From: Vitis vinifera
Taxonomy: Eukaryota; Streptophyta; Magnoliopsida; Vitales; Vitaceae
Assembly (NCBI RefSeq): GCF_030704535.1
Contig: NC_081815.1
Location: 821,001-885,000, forward strand
Direction of reading: 5' to 3'
Length of the DNA stretch: 64,000 nt
Both the position numbers and the translations under genes were made by a program. Below the pieces are notes generated by a model. The model searched no databases. It had not been told where the DNA came from and saw nothing but the letters and a program-made list of their open reading frames with translations. Shown piece by piece: positions 1-11,129 of the stretch. Numbering within the stretch: the first letter of the stretch is position 1; every line of letters begins with the position of its first letter.

Positions 1-679
1 AGGTTTAAGTGTTTTTCTCATCATCAAATCTTTAGAATTACTCATTACATTTGAGATATTTTTCAATTAAAAAATAAAAAAAATAGCTTTATCCAATCAA
101 AAGCTTAATATACAAAAGAAATATCTAATCTTCACTTTTTAATACAAATATTTTTTGTATGTTTCAAACAAATTTTAAACTTCTCTTTTAATTATAAATC
201 TATATATAAATTATATATTTATAATATTATCAGTTTTATCACTATTCAATCACTAATCCCAATATTTTGGGTTCATTGATCAACCTAATTTTTAAAATAT
301 TATCTTATTAATATTTAAAATATTTCATAAAAAATTAGTTAAAAATATCTCAAATTTATTTAACAATAACCTATTTTCATAAGAAATTCTCAAAAAATCA
401 TTTTGGGTCAAAAATAATTTCAATAACAATAAATTACTAAACATGGCCACAACGGGAAAAAAAACGTGGGCATAGCGCGTATGCAAAGAGAGGGAGGGAA
501 GAGGAGTGAGTAAAGAAGGGTGATTGAAATTGGCAGGTAGCAAAGGGGCACATGGAAGAGAGAGGGAGAGAGTGGCCCATCGCCATCGCCAATCCACCCC
601 CAAGCTCCCAACCCCATCTCATCCAGTAGGCGCCGGTGATGGCGCGATTCATGTCACCATCGTCCCTCAAAAAGCTCCT
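1..679. other. AT-rich intergenic DNA with one GC-richer exon-like patch
   Basis: Positions 1-470 are AT-rich with no supportable gene. From about 480 to 720 the base composition changes to GC-richer, with GA-rich leader-like sequence followed by an ATG at 639 (reading MARFMSPSSLKKLLYSRTL..., with a possible GT donor at 721). This could be an orphan first exon, perhaps for an organelle-targeted protein. I can find no following exon nearby, so I do not call a gene. The end of the patch forms one arm of the inverted repeat at 680-998. Confidence 0.3.
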
Positions 680-998
680 GTATTCCCGCACGCTTTGGTC
701 TATCTTCTCTTCTTTTTCAGGTTTTTTCTCTCTTTTTCCACGCGTTTTCATCCTTTCACATTTGCCTTTATAATTATATACGAACTTTCCATAAAGATAT
801 TTCAACTTTGAAATAAAAGTCGGATGACGCTTCCATCATACTCCTAACTGAAAAAAATAATTTGTTATCAAACTAAATTATAAAAAAATTAATTTATAAT
901 TTTCACACCTCCTATGTGAAAGGATGAAAACGCGTGAAAAAAAAAGAAGAAAAAACTTGAAAAAGAAGAGAAGAAAGGCCAAAGCGTGTGGGAATACG
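680..998. repeat. Inverted repeat, two arms of about 82 bp with a 154-bp loop
   Basis: Arm 1 (680-760) and the reverse complement of arm 2 (915-998) match along nearly their whole length. Both share the order TATTCCC.CACGCTTTGG, a pyrimidine tract TCTTCTCTTCTTTTTCA, and CGCGTTTTCATCCTTTCAC, with a few mismatches and small T-run length differences. The loop is AT-rich. Arm 1 is the tail of an exon-like GC-richer patch, so the repeat may be an inverted duplication of a gene fragment. Transcription through it would give a long hairpin. Confidence 0.75.
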
Positions 999-3601
999 AA
1001 CTGATTTCACACCAACCCATAAGATATAAGATTTTTTTTTAATGATTTTAGAAAATATTTTTAATTTTTAAAAAATTAAAAAATTTCAAATATTAAAAAA
1101 ATTAGAAATATTTTTAAAATTATTATCAAACATACTTTTAGTAACCTCATGTATACTAAGAGTAAAATTTGAAAGAGTAATAAGGTAGGTGAGATGAGGT
1201 GGTCTAACAATGATGGTGACCATATAATTATGGGACGATGCCTTATATCTTATGGGCTTTGAACCATTAGAAAATAAAGAAAAAGGTAAGTGTTGTGGCC
1301 TGCAGAGAGAGAGAGTGGTAGATTATTTTGAATCTTTGATTGAAAGTCCCAACCCCACGCCTTTCAACAACAGCCACTATTATACACACACCCATGTGGT
1401 TGTTCAAATCTTTTGAACACCCATCTTACTTTAGTGGGACTTTTGTTTTGAAGTGACTCCCTTAATCTTCTTCTTTAGAGGTGGGACCTTGTACACACAC
1501 CCATGGTAGTAGGATGAATCCCACTCCCTAGACAAATCAATCCCAACCCCGTTTTTATGTGGATTCTGTTCTTGGTGAATCATTTTTTGATAGATTTTTA
1601 GTGTTAGTGGCCTCTGCCTACCCTATATCTTTTAAGGGCTGCCATTATTTTGATGAATAATGTCTTACGTATTGGACCTCCTACGGCCTAATGAGGTCAC
1701 TATGAGATTAGTATAGAGCCACGCCTATGATCACTGACCTTCAAACCACTATAAAATATTCTATTAAATAAGAAATAATCATTATCTAATTTTAAATAAA
1801 TTTTTGTTTGAAGAAATAATGTTCTCCTTTTAACTTTCAAATTAAATTTGTTTAAATTTATATATCACAACTACTTTCAATCAAATTTACAAATAGGAAT
1901 AAAAGCTTTTATTGAACTTGTCGAATAGCTTATGATTTTTTAGAAACCAATCCAAATAAAAGTTAAAAAATAAATCCTTATTTATTTTTTCCATATCATA
2001 GAATTTATATGCCAAATTTTACGTTCCCTTTAAATTTGCTTAAATTCAAGATGATTTCATAAAGCTTTGAAAAGATGGAAAAATATAAAAAGTTATTTTA
2101 AAAATAAATGCCAAAAAGCAAACCTCTTCTCTCCTCTTTCCTAAATTTCATTTAATCATATACTACTAAACGGTATAATATTTTATTTGAATTGATTTCT
2201 TAATTCTGATTGTAATATTCACATTAGATCGATAATTTTTTTTAATGATATATAAATATGAACTTCTTTTTAATTATATAAATACGTCTTAAAATTATAA
2301 GAGCTCTTTAAACCCAAAACAAATAATATTTACATTGTTACATTGATTACGTTTCTTTTCATTATATTATAATTTTGTTTCCTTACAACTTAGGAAACAT
2401 GCAATAAAACGAGCAAGATTTTATCATATCCCAAAACTTGGCATTCATATATTATTACAAACTAACCATCCACGCAAAGCTCCATTGCATAACTTCAAAT
2501 AGAAACAAACATGAATCAAAATCTCTATTCCCTATACCACTAAAAGATCAATAGAGTGACAAGCAAGGTGTTGAAGATTCACATACTGCCACATTGAGAA
2601 TGATGAACCATAATACATTTATGTTGATAACCCAGAATGAAACACAAGCTCTATTGGTAATTGATATATTATTATGTATCTTGGGTATGTGCATTTCAAG
2701 GTTGTATTAATATTCAAAAACCACACTCATATCCCACTTTCTCTGGGCATCTTTTATGGGTTGAAGGCAAAGAGATAACTAAGGAGCTAGGAGTCTGCAA
2801 ATCAGAAAGTTCAGCTCCTGTTGCCTCCTGTTCGCTTGTGAAGAGCACATGGGGAGATGCTCTCATCTTACCCAACAAAAGCTTTGGTTCTTGATCAGCT
2901 GTCTCCCAAAATTTTTCTTATATTTTACTTGGCATCTACCCAGAGAGAAAGAGAGTGGGGGAGTTATTTTATTGTAAATCTAGAGGCAAAGGAGAGACTT
3001 TAGTTAGAAAGGAGTATGATTGCATTCATGTTCTAAGAGGTTTCTCACATCATAATTTCTCTAACAGTGAACTCCAGCTATTAAAATCAATTATTTTTCC
3101 TTTGTCTGATATGCATAGAGCCAAATAATCAGAATAAACAGTATAGGGAATAAGACATTTTGCCAAGATAGATGCCAATGCCAACATCAAAGCAAGGAAA
3201 ATGGTATAAAAGTTGAGCTACTAGTGTTTGCTAAAAACCATCTTTTTAACTTTGGAAATGTTGAAATCAGAAGTGATCTTAGTGTATTGAACATTATGAA
3301 ATTTTTGACAAGATATACTATGAAATCACGAGTTAAGCTTGACTTAAAAAATCTTCAATGACATTACTCATGAGCCTTGGCTTTTATGTTTACTTGTTGG
3401 ATTAGATTTAATCATTTTATTTGAAAATTAATTAATATATAATGATAAAAGTGAAAGTTTTTATGAGATTCGATGTCACACTAATCTTGAGTATATCTCT
3501 AAAGCAATGATGAAGGCCAAGCTGCATTACCCCAACAACCAACAAAACACAACTATAGTAATGACATCTAGAAGCAATGGACTCTATTACATATATGAAG
3601 A
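999..3601. other. Intergenic DNA, no gene seen
   Basis: AT-rich sequence with MITE-like A/T palindromic tracts near 1,020-1,140, a GA microsatellite near 1,303-1,315 and CA-rich stretches near 1,384 and 1,492. A 77-codon reading frame at 2,661-2,894 has no recognisable domain and no gene context, and I do not support it as coding. Confidence 0.5.
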
Positions 3602-3701
3602 CCAATAATATCCAAATATTTTTTTATTTGATAACCGCAGATGCCCCAGCCAGCTTACACGTACCTCGACTAAGCCCATGGGGCCAATAATATCCAAATA
3701 T
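3602..3701 (-). mobile_element. 5'-truncated SINE fragment (Au-SINE-like) with 18-bp target-site duplications
   Basis: The 18-mer CCAATAATATCCAAATAT occurs at 3,602-3,619 and again at 3,684-3,701, bracketing a 64-bp insert (3,620-3,683). Read on the minus strand the insert runs GGGCTTAGTCGAGGTACGTG...GCTGGCTGGGGC...GGTTATCAAAT and ends in an A-rich tail. That is the layout of a target-primed retroposon. The body resembles the 3' end of the plant Au-type SINEs as I remember them; the family name is from memory. Only the 3' end was copied. Confidence 0.7.
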
Positions 3702-5063
3702 AGTGACTTGTATGCTTCTCAAAAAATTTTCTTTCTTTAAAAAAATTCCTTTGTATATTTCCTCTTACATTTTTGGACATCATATCTTCTTAGCTCATTC
3801 ATCCCATACCAATAAAAATATCTCAAATGACAACATGCTGACACTCATGCCGTCTTCCACTAAAACAACATAGCTTTCAATGAATGATAAGAACTCTACT
3901 TTTCAGTTGAAGCACTTAAGCATGAGGATAAGCAAAAAAAAAATTAAAAAAAAAATGATGACAATACATGAAGGGTTCTGCCATCAAGTAAAGAAGCTGG
4001 ACTCAGACTTGGGATTCCATCAAGAATCATTACCCATTTCCCTAATCCACTCATATGGGTTTTTGAAAAGAACAGGCCAATCCTCTGGCTTCAAGCAGCA
4101 CAATGAGAAGCTCTATATGATATAGTACATTTGGACAGCTTATCCCAATGATGCTTGAGGAAAATGGTAGATGAAAGTTAATTATATGACTAGCACTCAA
4201 TAGAAAGGCCTCCATGATATGGAATACAGAAATTAAATATAAAGAAAAGGCACGGAAAAGTAGAGCACAACAGTGATGAATTGAAAGAGGGCTAACTTTC
4301 CAACAAAAGGGGGAGAATAAGTTAATCAGAGTGGTGTACTCAGTGGCAAAGTGGAGAGTGCCATGATTCTATTATGAAAACCCATAGTTAAATGAATGTG
4401 GAGCTTGAATGCAAAACCTTTTAGGGGTCTGAGAATATTTAAATTAATTGGGTGGGTTGGTTAGGTATTTGGAATTCTACCAATGAGGAAAGAGAAATGG
4501 TTATCATTATTACCATGCAATTGCATTTTTGTTTGAAAACTATATTTTATAAATATATAATAAAAAACTACATGATTGAGGACAAATATGAATCTTTTGT
4601 TTTTTTGATAAATGATCACGATAAATTTATAGTTGAGAGTTTTATCTAAATTAAGACACGATTTGAATAAATTGGTCTAACTTAACCCAAATCTAAAATG
4701 ATATTTGTATACGTTTGAATACTTTTTTTTAATAAGCAGATTTAGTTTAAGTTAAAAAATAGTTAGGTTTAAATAAAGTGGTTTTAAAATTGAGTTCTAA
4801 GTTGAGTGAATGATTAGGTTTGGGTCAAGTGTTTTGGATTTAATGTTTATAATATTTGTAAATAACAATATTCATTTCCAAAAAAGATAAGATTTTTTAT
4901 TTTTTTGTTAGTAGCCCAAATATATGAATAGATCTTAAAAAGTTATTATGGGCGGAACCGAACTTTAACCTTAACTAGACTCGTATAAATTAGGCAAGTC
5001 CAAAATGGGCTTTAAAAAGTCAAGAAACGGTGTAATAAAAATAGAGAAGCATGCAAATACCAA
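3702..5063. other. Intergenic DNA, no gene seen
   Basis: AT-rich spacer. Reading frames at 3,880-4,125 and 4,452-4,649 are low complexity and match nothing I know. The last bases, CAA at 5,061-5,063, sit directly before the tRNA and are typical of plant tRNA 5' flanks. Confidence 0.5.
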
Positions 5064-5145
5064 GTCGCTTTGGCCGAGTGGTTAAGGCGTGTGCCTGCTA
5101 AGTACATGGGGTTTCCCCGCGAGAGTTCGAATCTCTCAGGCGACG
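5064..5145 (+). tRNA. tRNA-Ser (GCU anticodon)
   Basis: An 82-nt gene that folds as a class II (long variable arm) serine tRNA. The acceptor stem GTCGCTT pairs with AGGCGAC (one G-T wobble), followed by discriminator G. The D-arm carries TGGCCGAGTGGTTAAGGC (A-box). The anticodon stem 5,090-5,094/5,102-5,106 encloses the loop CTGCTAA with anticodon GCT at 5,097-5,099. The variable arm is about 5,107-5,121. The T-arm contains GAGTTCGAATCTC (B-box). There is no intron. It decodes AGC/AGU serine codons. Confidence 0.97.
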
Positions 5146-5148
5146 ACC

Positions 5149-5153
5149 TTTTT
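5149..5153 (+). terminator. RNA polymerase III terminator (T5)
   Basis: A run of five T starts 3 nt after the tRNA-Ser 3' end, the usual Pol III stop signal. Confidence 0.85.
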
Positions 5154-6687
5154 ATTTATTTTTACCTCTGTCCATGTTAAAATTGGTGACTGCAGAACAA
5201 AGATTTTTCGTGTGAACAAAGTTCTCTTACACTACACATACGGAATAAAGACAAAAAGGGTGGAAAAGGAGCCGGACCTCACCTGAAATACGCCTTCTCC
5301 GCTGGAAAGGTTTCAGTTATGGTAGTGGGCAAAGGCCACCTCTAAGCACCCGCCACATTTCTCTGGATCAATCGGTCCCAGGAATTTGAAAGAGAAGATA
5401 ATAGAGGTGCATATTGGGCCAAACAGAGCCCATAAGTTTTAAGTAATTTCAGGCCTCATTGGGAAGTGAAAACCCCTGGCATATTAGTTGAATAACCACT
5501 TCCATATTGCTGCTGCCCATCACTCATACAAGAGGGAGAAGAAAGTGGGAAGCTCAAGGTCACAAGCCCCACTTTACTAGCATACATATGGGAGTTTCAG
5601 CCTTATTTTGCAACTATTATTGATTTTTCTATTTTTTATTTTTTAAAGAAAACATTAGTTTAAATCTCGTTTTGATAAAGGACCATTTTTAGCACTAGTT
5701 TGAAGAAAATATAAAAAAAGAAGAAGACCAAAATAAATATTTTAATAGCTGAAAAGGCCACTTTAAACCAAAACTCTTGGTCTTGTTGAAACCTTCATAA
5801 CCCAAATCCAAATGCACCAATTCTTATTAAATTACTTTTATATAAGGCTTCCATTAAAAATGTTTTAAGAGTCGCTTGACATTTATATATAAATTTAAAA
5901 AAATACTTTAATAATATAAACCAAAACTCTTAGCCTGGTTGAAACCTTGATAACCCAAATCCAAATGATTTTTCTTTTCAATTAAACCTCTTGCCAAAGT
6001 GAATGTCAGAAGGATTCTTTCAAATTTTAGAGATGATTTCAAAACAATTTTATTTTTATTTTTATTTTTGTAAAAAAGCTTTTAACCACTTTCAAAATCA
6101 CTCCGCACTTCAAGTGAAGTTCAAATTCATCAAAAGCAATGATCAGCTAAGGTAAAGGTCTATTCCCAGTCCGCCAAACCCTTGCAACCCTAATGACAAA
6201 AAGATTTCCGAGGCGTACAATTGTTACATAGTATTCAGCATAAGGGGGAGGGGGAAGCAAACCAATTTTGCATGCACCAGAATGGATTAGCAAAATGGGA
6301 CGAACCGACCGACTGACCAACCACCCGAACCACCACATGGTAACAAGATGAAATAAAATAGGCAATAACATAACAATACAGACGTTCATCCAACAAAGGG
6401 AACAAATTAGAAAAAGGAGGAATCAGCAAACATGGAAAACAATCTGGCTTGCTGCATAATGTTCAAATAAACATACTACACTTCGTATACTGCACTCTGG
6501 TGCATGTCCAATTCTGAATTCAGGGTTAGACAACCAAATGCTTCTTGAGAATTTTAAAACTTAGTTGCATTAACAAAAACAACTTAGATTTAGAGAGATA
6601 GAAATCCAGGACTTGGATAGCAATTTCTTCACATCACTGAAGCAGAAGTTGAATACAGGGTCCAACTGCACAACCACAGAAAGGACT
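5154..6687. other. Intergenic DNA and 3' UTR side of RBX1
   Basis: No gene recognised. The part next to 6,688 must hold the RBX1 3' UTR (minus strand); its end cannot be fixed from sequence alone. Minus-strand reading frames at 6,147-6,429 look like chance frames. Confidence 0.45.
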
Positions 6688-9600
6688 CTAATGACCGTAC
6701 TTCTGGAACTCCCATTCGCTGTTATCTGTGTGGACACAATAAAACAAGCAGAAAGAAAATAAGAAAAGCTAAAAATGTGGACATAATAAAGGCATGGAAG
6801 GGGATTTGGAGTTGCCAAAACGACATACCCAGCGGGCACACTTGACGGGTCTTGAGCCATCGGCTGATGCAGTGGAAGTGAAATGCATGATTGCAAACCC
6901 CTAGAGAAACAAAAAAACCAATTTTAATTTCAACATGTAAGAGAGAATTTCTCGGCAGTATAGCAAGAACTTAAATCTATAAAAAAATATAATACAGGAA
7001 AACAAAGGAAGAACCAAAAAAGTGTGAACCACATGTCCAGCCAGGTTAATCCACACAAGAAGTTACAGACATCTACTTTCAAGTAAAGATCCACAGGCAC
7101 TGTATATAGCTAGTTATAATCTCAGAACCACCAAATTTGCAGGAAGTTTGGCATATTAATGCCCTAATTAACAACCAACTTGGACACCTCCGAAGAGCTC
7201 ACTACTCTCCAAGAAATTAAACCACACACACATTTGTCAGTCAAATAAATGTACATGTGTATCCATGAAAAGGTATTAGTATTAACTATGATTGACACCC
7301 TGTGTGTAATTAGAAGACTTTCAAATCCATGGATCACAAAATTTTAAGTCTCTCTTCATCTTAAAGTCAATTTAAAGAGGTATCTTGGAATAACTTTGGT
7401 TACTCTGTCCACAAATAGCGTTGAAGATACCATAATCCATGAAACCTACTCAGCTCTAAGTTTCATATAATCAGTACTTTACAGGATACTACTGTTATCT
7501 CTGAGATATTAAACAACAAACACATATTGTCAGTCAAACAAATGTAAACATGTGCAGGTATTAGGATTAACCATGTCTGACACCCCTTGTGTCATTAGAA
7601 GACTTTCAAATCCATGGATCACAAAATTTTAGGTCTCACTCCATCTTGATTCAATTTAAAGAGGCATCTTGTAATAACTTTGGTTACTCTGTCCCCAAAT
7701 AGCGTTGAAGATACCATCACCCATGAAACCTACTCAGCTCTAAGTTTCATAATATCAGTGCCTTACAAGATACAACTGTTAGCTTAAAAATAAGAAACTT
7801 CTGTTTTCAAACCAGCCTTAAGTAAACAAGATCTCTTTGAATAAATAATAAAATGAGTACACAAGCAACCACAACAATCATAGCGATTGGATCTTAAAAT
7901 ATTCCCAAAAGTTACACTACAACAGAAAATTTCAAAAGGAGGACAAGGGTAAGTGCTCTTTTAGATCGTCATGCAAGCTTGTTCATATTCAGCACCCTAA
8001 GGTTGACTGGTATAATTTGATTCAGTATCCTGCTATTTTCCTAGGTTTCCTTTCTTTGCTTGGATGGCTTGTAGGTAAGCCTTATTGTCCTATGATAAAC
8101 TAGTAAAAAAGTGTTATTAATAGGTCAAGTAGTCTAGTCCATAGAAGATCATCATAAGATAATATTCACCTTGTTTTGGGCATTTATGTGCCCTTTTGAA
8201 GATGTTGGAGAAATGAAGACATGTTGCTTCTATCTGACCTCTAGAGATTATGTGGCTTAAGGATCATGAGGATCTCATTGGTTGCTCATGTGAAAAAGGA
8301 CTTACCTTATTTGACACCACTATATTTGGGAGGAAAGAAATTGAACCATTTTCAAAAATGAGTAACGGCAAAGAGAAATCTTAGTCTATTACATAATTCA
8401 GGATACTAGGTTGAAGCTTATTGGTTCTTTTGCACAGTAGATGATAACTGCAGAAAGCAAGGATTCTTTTTTTTTTTTTTAAATCATGGGCCATAATTGT
8501 GAATTTTCAAGTAAGAAGAACAATTAACTTAGAAGCCCCCAAAGTTTGGCCGCTTGTGTTGCAAATGTTGCATTGCTAAAGTAGTTAGCACATCCCTCTT
8601 TTTGGTAGTGATGGCGGCCAATGTAGTTAACTTGGTTTTCATTCAAGAGGTTGAAGCTATTAGACAGAGCTCAACTGAAGCCAGAATGCGGTACCTCACC
8701 AATTACCTTATTTTCAGATTAATTGGTTGTCGTAAGCTATTTAGTGAGATTATCATATGGCCGCCTTCAAGCCGTTTATGGCAATAGGATTGTTTCTTGA
8801 GTTGTTTCATTTTTTGTTTTTCCTTATAGGCAGGGTATATTTATTGCAGATTATTTTTCTAAAACTTATAGCAGTGACCAAAATAGATCTTCATTACCGA
8901 GTGAATTCCCCTCTAAGTTACATAAATTACAATAGTTGATGAGCGATCATGTGCTTAAGTGCATCCTAATGTCATGCTATGCCGTGCAACAGCACAAGAG
9001 TGTGCAGATTGTGTCACATTAATCTCTCTTTTCTAATATGATTATCTTTCCTTGCCAAAGAGCACAGGACCACTCAAATTGTCATATTTTCTAACATGAT
9101 TTGCTTTCCCTTACATTAAATTTTCAAAAGATTACATGAAAATAAATTCCCATACATTAGAGTGATTCCCTATAGTATTTATATATACCTAGTCCAAGAT
9201 ACACAGGTACCTGGTAATAGGAGCAGATAAAGGAGCAAAATAATTCTATGCTAATCACCAAAAACTAGGTTTAGAATATCAGATGCATACCCCAAGCTAC
9301 GGTGCATTCCTCGCTCGTGGCACTAGCTTGGTTAGCTTGACACTCGATGCCTAATCAAACCATAAGACATATTAAAAATAAACAAAAAAAAATTCACGTT
9401 AGCGTAATCGGAAAAAGAAAATTGATCGAGTCAGAGAAAATTGGGATCAAATCAGAGAAACAAACTAACATAGATCCATAATATGGTTCCGGCAGATCGC
9501 ACAGTTATCAACAACAATATCTGCGTCCATCGATCAACAAAAGTTAGGATCAAAACCACGAAGACGCGCAAATTTCAAACCCGTAAGAAAAATCGTAAAA

Positions 9601-9773
9601 GAAGTTAGGGTTAGGGTTTAGAGAGAGAGACCCCAAGCCCAAAGGGCAACAGCGTTCCACTTCTTGATTTCAAAGCGCTTAGGCTTCTTGCAGGAGGAGG
9701 AGGAGGAAGGACCGGCGCTGCCGGAAGGCTCGCCGACGGGGACCATGGTGACGTCAGAGTCCAGTGAGGCCAT
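6688..9773 (-). CDS. RBX1: RBX1, RING-box protein 1 (cullin-RING E3 ligase RING-H2 subunit)
   Basis: Five coding exons on the minus strand: 9632-9773, 9470-9520, 9291-9350, 6829-6900 and 6688-6725, all with GT-AG junctions and matching phases, giving 363 nt (120 residues plus stop; plant RBX1 is about 118). The start is [17 protein letters not shown], followed by a Ser-rich stretch, then [19 protein letters not shown], the beta-strand that inserts into the cullin C-terminal domain. The RING-H2 zinc ligands follow: C54, C57, C65, C68, C80, C87, H89, H92, C95 and C106, with D109 in the final ligand position as in other RBX1 proteins. The C-terminus is [14 protein letters not shown]1 recruits the E2 and carries NEDD8/ubiquitin transfer in SCF and other cullin ligases, in nucleus and cytosol. 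Intron 3 is unusually long (2.39 kb) and contains a tandem duplication. Nothing in the frame is broken. Confidence 0.97.
7214..7790. repeat. Tandem duplication of about 290 bp inside RBX1 intron 3
   Basis: Copy 1 (about 7,214-7,505) and copy 2 (about 7,506-7,790) share long blocks, for example ATTAGAAGACTTTCAAATCC, TAACTTTGGTTACTCTGTCC and ATGAAACCTACTCAGCTC, with scattered substitutions and small indels. It is a direct head-to-tail repeat with no obvious coding content. Confidence 0.85.
9605..9620 (-). promoter_or_regulatory. Telo-box in RBX1 intron 1
   Basis: On the minus strand TAAACCCTAACCCTAA lies just inside intron 1, after a CT-repeat that follows the donor site. The AAACCCTAA telo-box is an established element near the 5' ends of plant ribosomal-protein and cycling-cell genes, usually together with site II motifs, which are present here at 9,840-9,852. 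Confidence 0.65.
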
Positions 9774-9839
9774 TGCTCAAACGCTAGGGCACAGTCGCTG
9801 GGACGAATCGGGATAGCTACGTCTGAAACGGAAGGTTAT

Positions 9840-9852
9840 TGGGCCTGGCCCA
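9840..9852. promoter_or_regulatory. Paired site II motifs (TGGGCC / GGCCCA) upstream of RBX1
   Basis: TGGGCCTGGCCCA lies 67-79 bp upstream of the RBX1 start codon, an inverted pair of TGGGCC site II elements separated by one base. TCP-class factors bind such sites in plant growth and translation genes. The position close to the expected transcription start supports a promoter role. Confidence 0.6.
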
Positions 9853-9859
9853 GCTTATA

Positions 9860-10946
9860 TTTGATTTTGTTAGCTATGTGGTCATTATGTGGTAATGGAA
9901 TAGAAAACAATATTTGCTTTTAAGAGCCCCTTTTTGTAATTTCAGAAAGTGTTTTTAATATTCCAAATATTTGAAAATTTTTATATTAAAAATATTAAAA
10001 ACAGTTCCTAAAACCACTATCAAATATACTCTAAATATAAAAAGAAATTGATTTTTTTCAAAAAAAAAAAAAAAAAATGAAACAAAGGGTTCATTGTAAA
10101 CAAAATTTTAAAAAATCACTTGAAGTGATTTCATAAAAATATAGAATGCGTTTTTGTAATAATTTTAGAAAGTGTTTCAAATTTTTTTAACGCTTCAAAG
10201 ATAAAATTTTTCATTTTCAAGAGTTACGGTGCATTTGATAATAATTATAGGAAATGTCTATTTTTTTTAAATATTTAAAAAATTTTATTTTTTAAATATT
10301 GAAAACATTAAAAACACTTTGTATAATCATTCCTAATTGTCAATCACACATTTAAAAAATTTAAAAATATTTTTTAAAATTATTATCAAACACGCTCATA
10401 ATTAATTAATTTAAAAATCACTTTTTAAAATACTTTAATCAAAATAGCCCTCAAACCCGCTCGTAAGTTTGTATTGATAATTCAGGTAGTGTATTCTACA
10501 TAAAATATTTAGATGCATCAGTTTTTATTACAAATTTTTAATTGATGACTGCATTTATATATAATATCCTTATATGCTGACATTGCTCTAATAAGTTAAT
10601 TCACATGAGTTTAGAAAAAAAGGTTTTTTTTACATTAATAGAAAAAATAAAAGAAATTTGAGTTGGAACTTGGAAACCTTGGACCCGTTCTTCCATATTT
10701 GGACCAACCTCAAATTGACCTTGAATTCAAGCAGACCTTTATTTGGGTCTGCAGACTGCAGGTTCCACATGATCAAAATCAACAGTCAAAATCAAACATA
10801 CGAAAACACCATCTTTTATGTTCTCTCTTTAATAATTCCCCCAAAAAAAGAAAAAAAACAAAAGGACAACGGTGAACATGTTCTATAACATCAAAACCAG
10901 TGTAGTAATTTCATCTCCTAGTCTGATTATTGAACCCAGTAAATGT
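9860..10946. other. AT-rich intergenic DNA with degraded MITE-like tracts
   Basis: Blocks near 9,905-10,040, 10,140-10,240 and 10,225-10,400 share phrases such as GTAATAATTTTAGAAAGTGTTT and ATTATCAAACACACTC in direct and inverted form. This is the look of old, palindromic MITEs. Boundaries cannot be set. No gene seen. Confidence 0.35.
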
Positions 10947-11129
10947 TCAGAAGAAGCCAAAACATCCCACAAAATAATACAAGAGACAGAACAAGACAGT
11001 GATGAAGAGGATGACACCCACGAAGAAGACCACCAGATTGGGGGAGGAGCTGCCGCCCACATGCTCCACTCTCCGGCTCCGGCGGCGTTTCTTTTTGAGG
11101 GGCTTGTCTATGCTTTTATCTCTTGGCAT
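10947..11129 (-). CDS. Candidate 60-residue tail-anchored membrane protein, unknown function
   Basis: A minus-strand frame starting MPRDKSIDKPLKKKRRRSRR. Residues 7-20 are strongly basic, a short polar stretch VEHVGGSSSPN follows, then a hydrophobic segment (NLVVFFVGVILFITVLFCLL) runs nearly to the C-terminus CFGFF. This arrangement suggests a small protein anchored by one C-terminal helix with a basic cytosolic head. The region is GC-richer than its surroundings and the upstream minus-strand sequence is pyrimidine-rich like a 5' leader. I do not recognise the family. It could also be a chance frame in a transcript; the overlapping plus-strand frames look less protein-like. Confidence 0.5.
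   Translation of the reverse strand: MPRDKSIDKPLKKKRRRSRRVEHVGGSSSPNLVVFFVGVILFITVLFCLLYYFVGCFGFF

Noticed and set aside
2661-2894. 77-codon plus-strand reading frame
   Set aside because: No recognisable motif, ordinary codon texture and no promoter or partner exon seen; likely chance.
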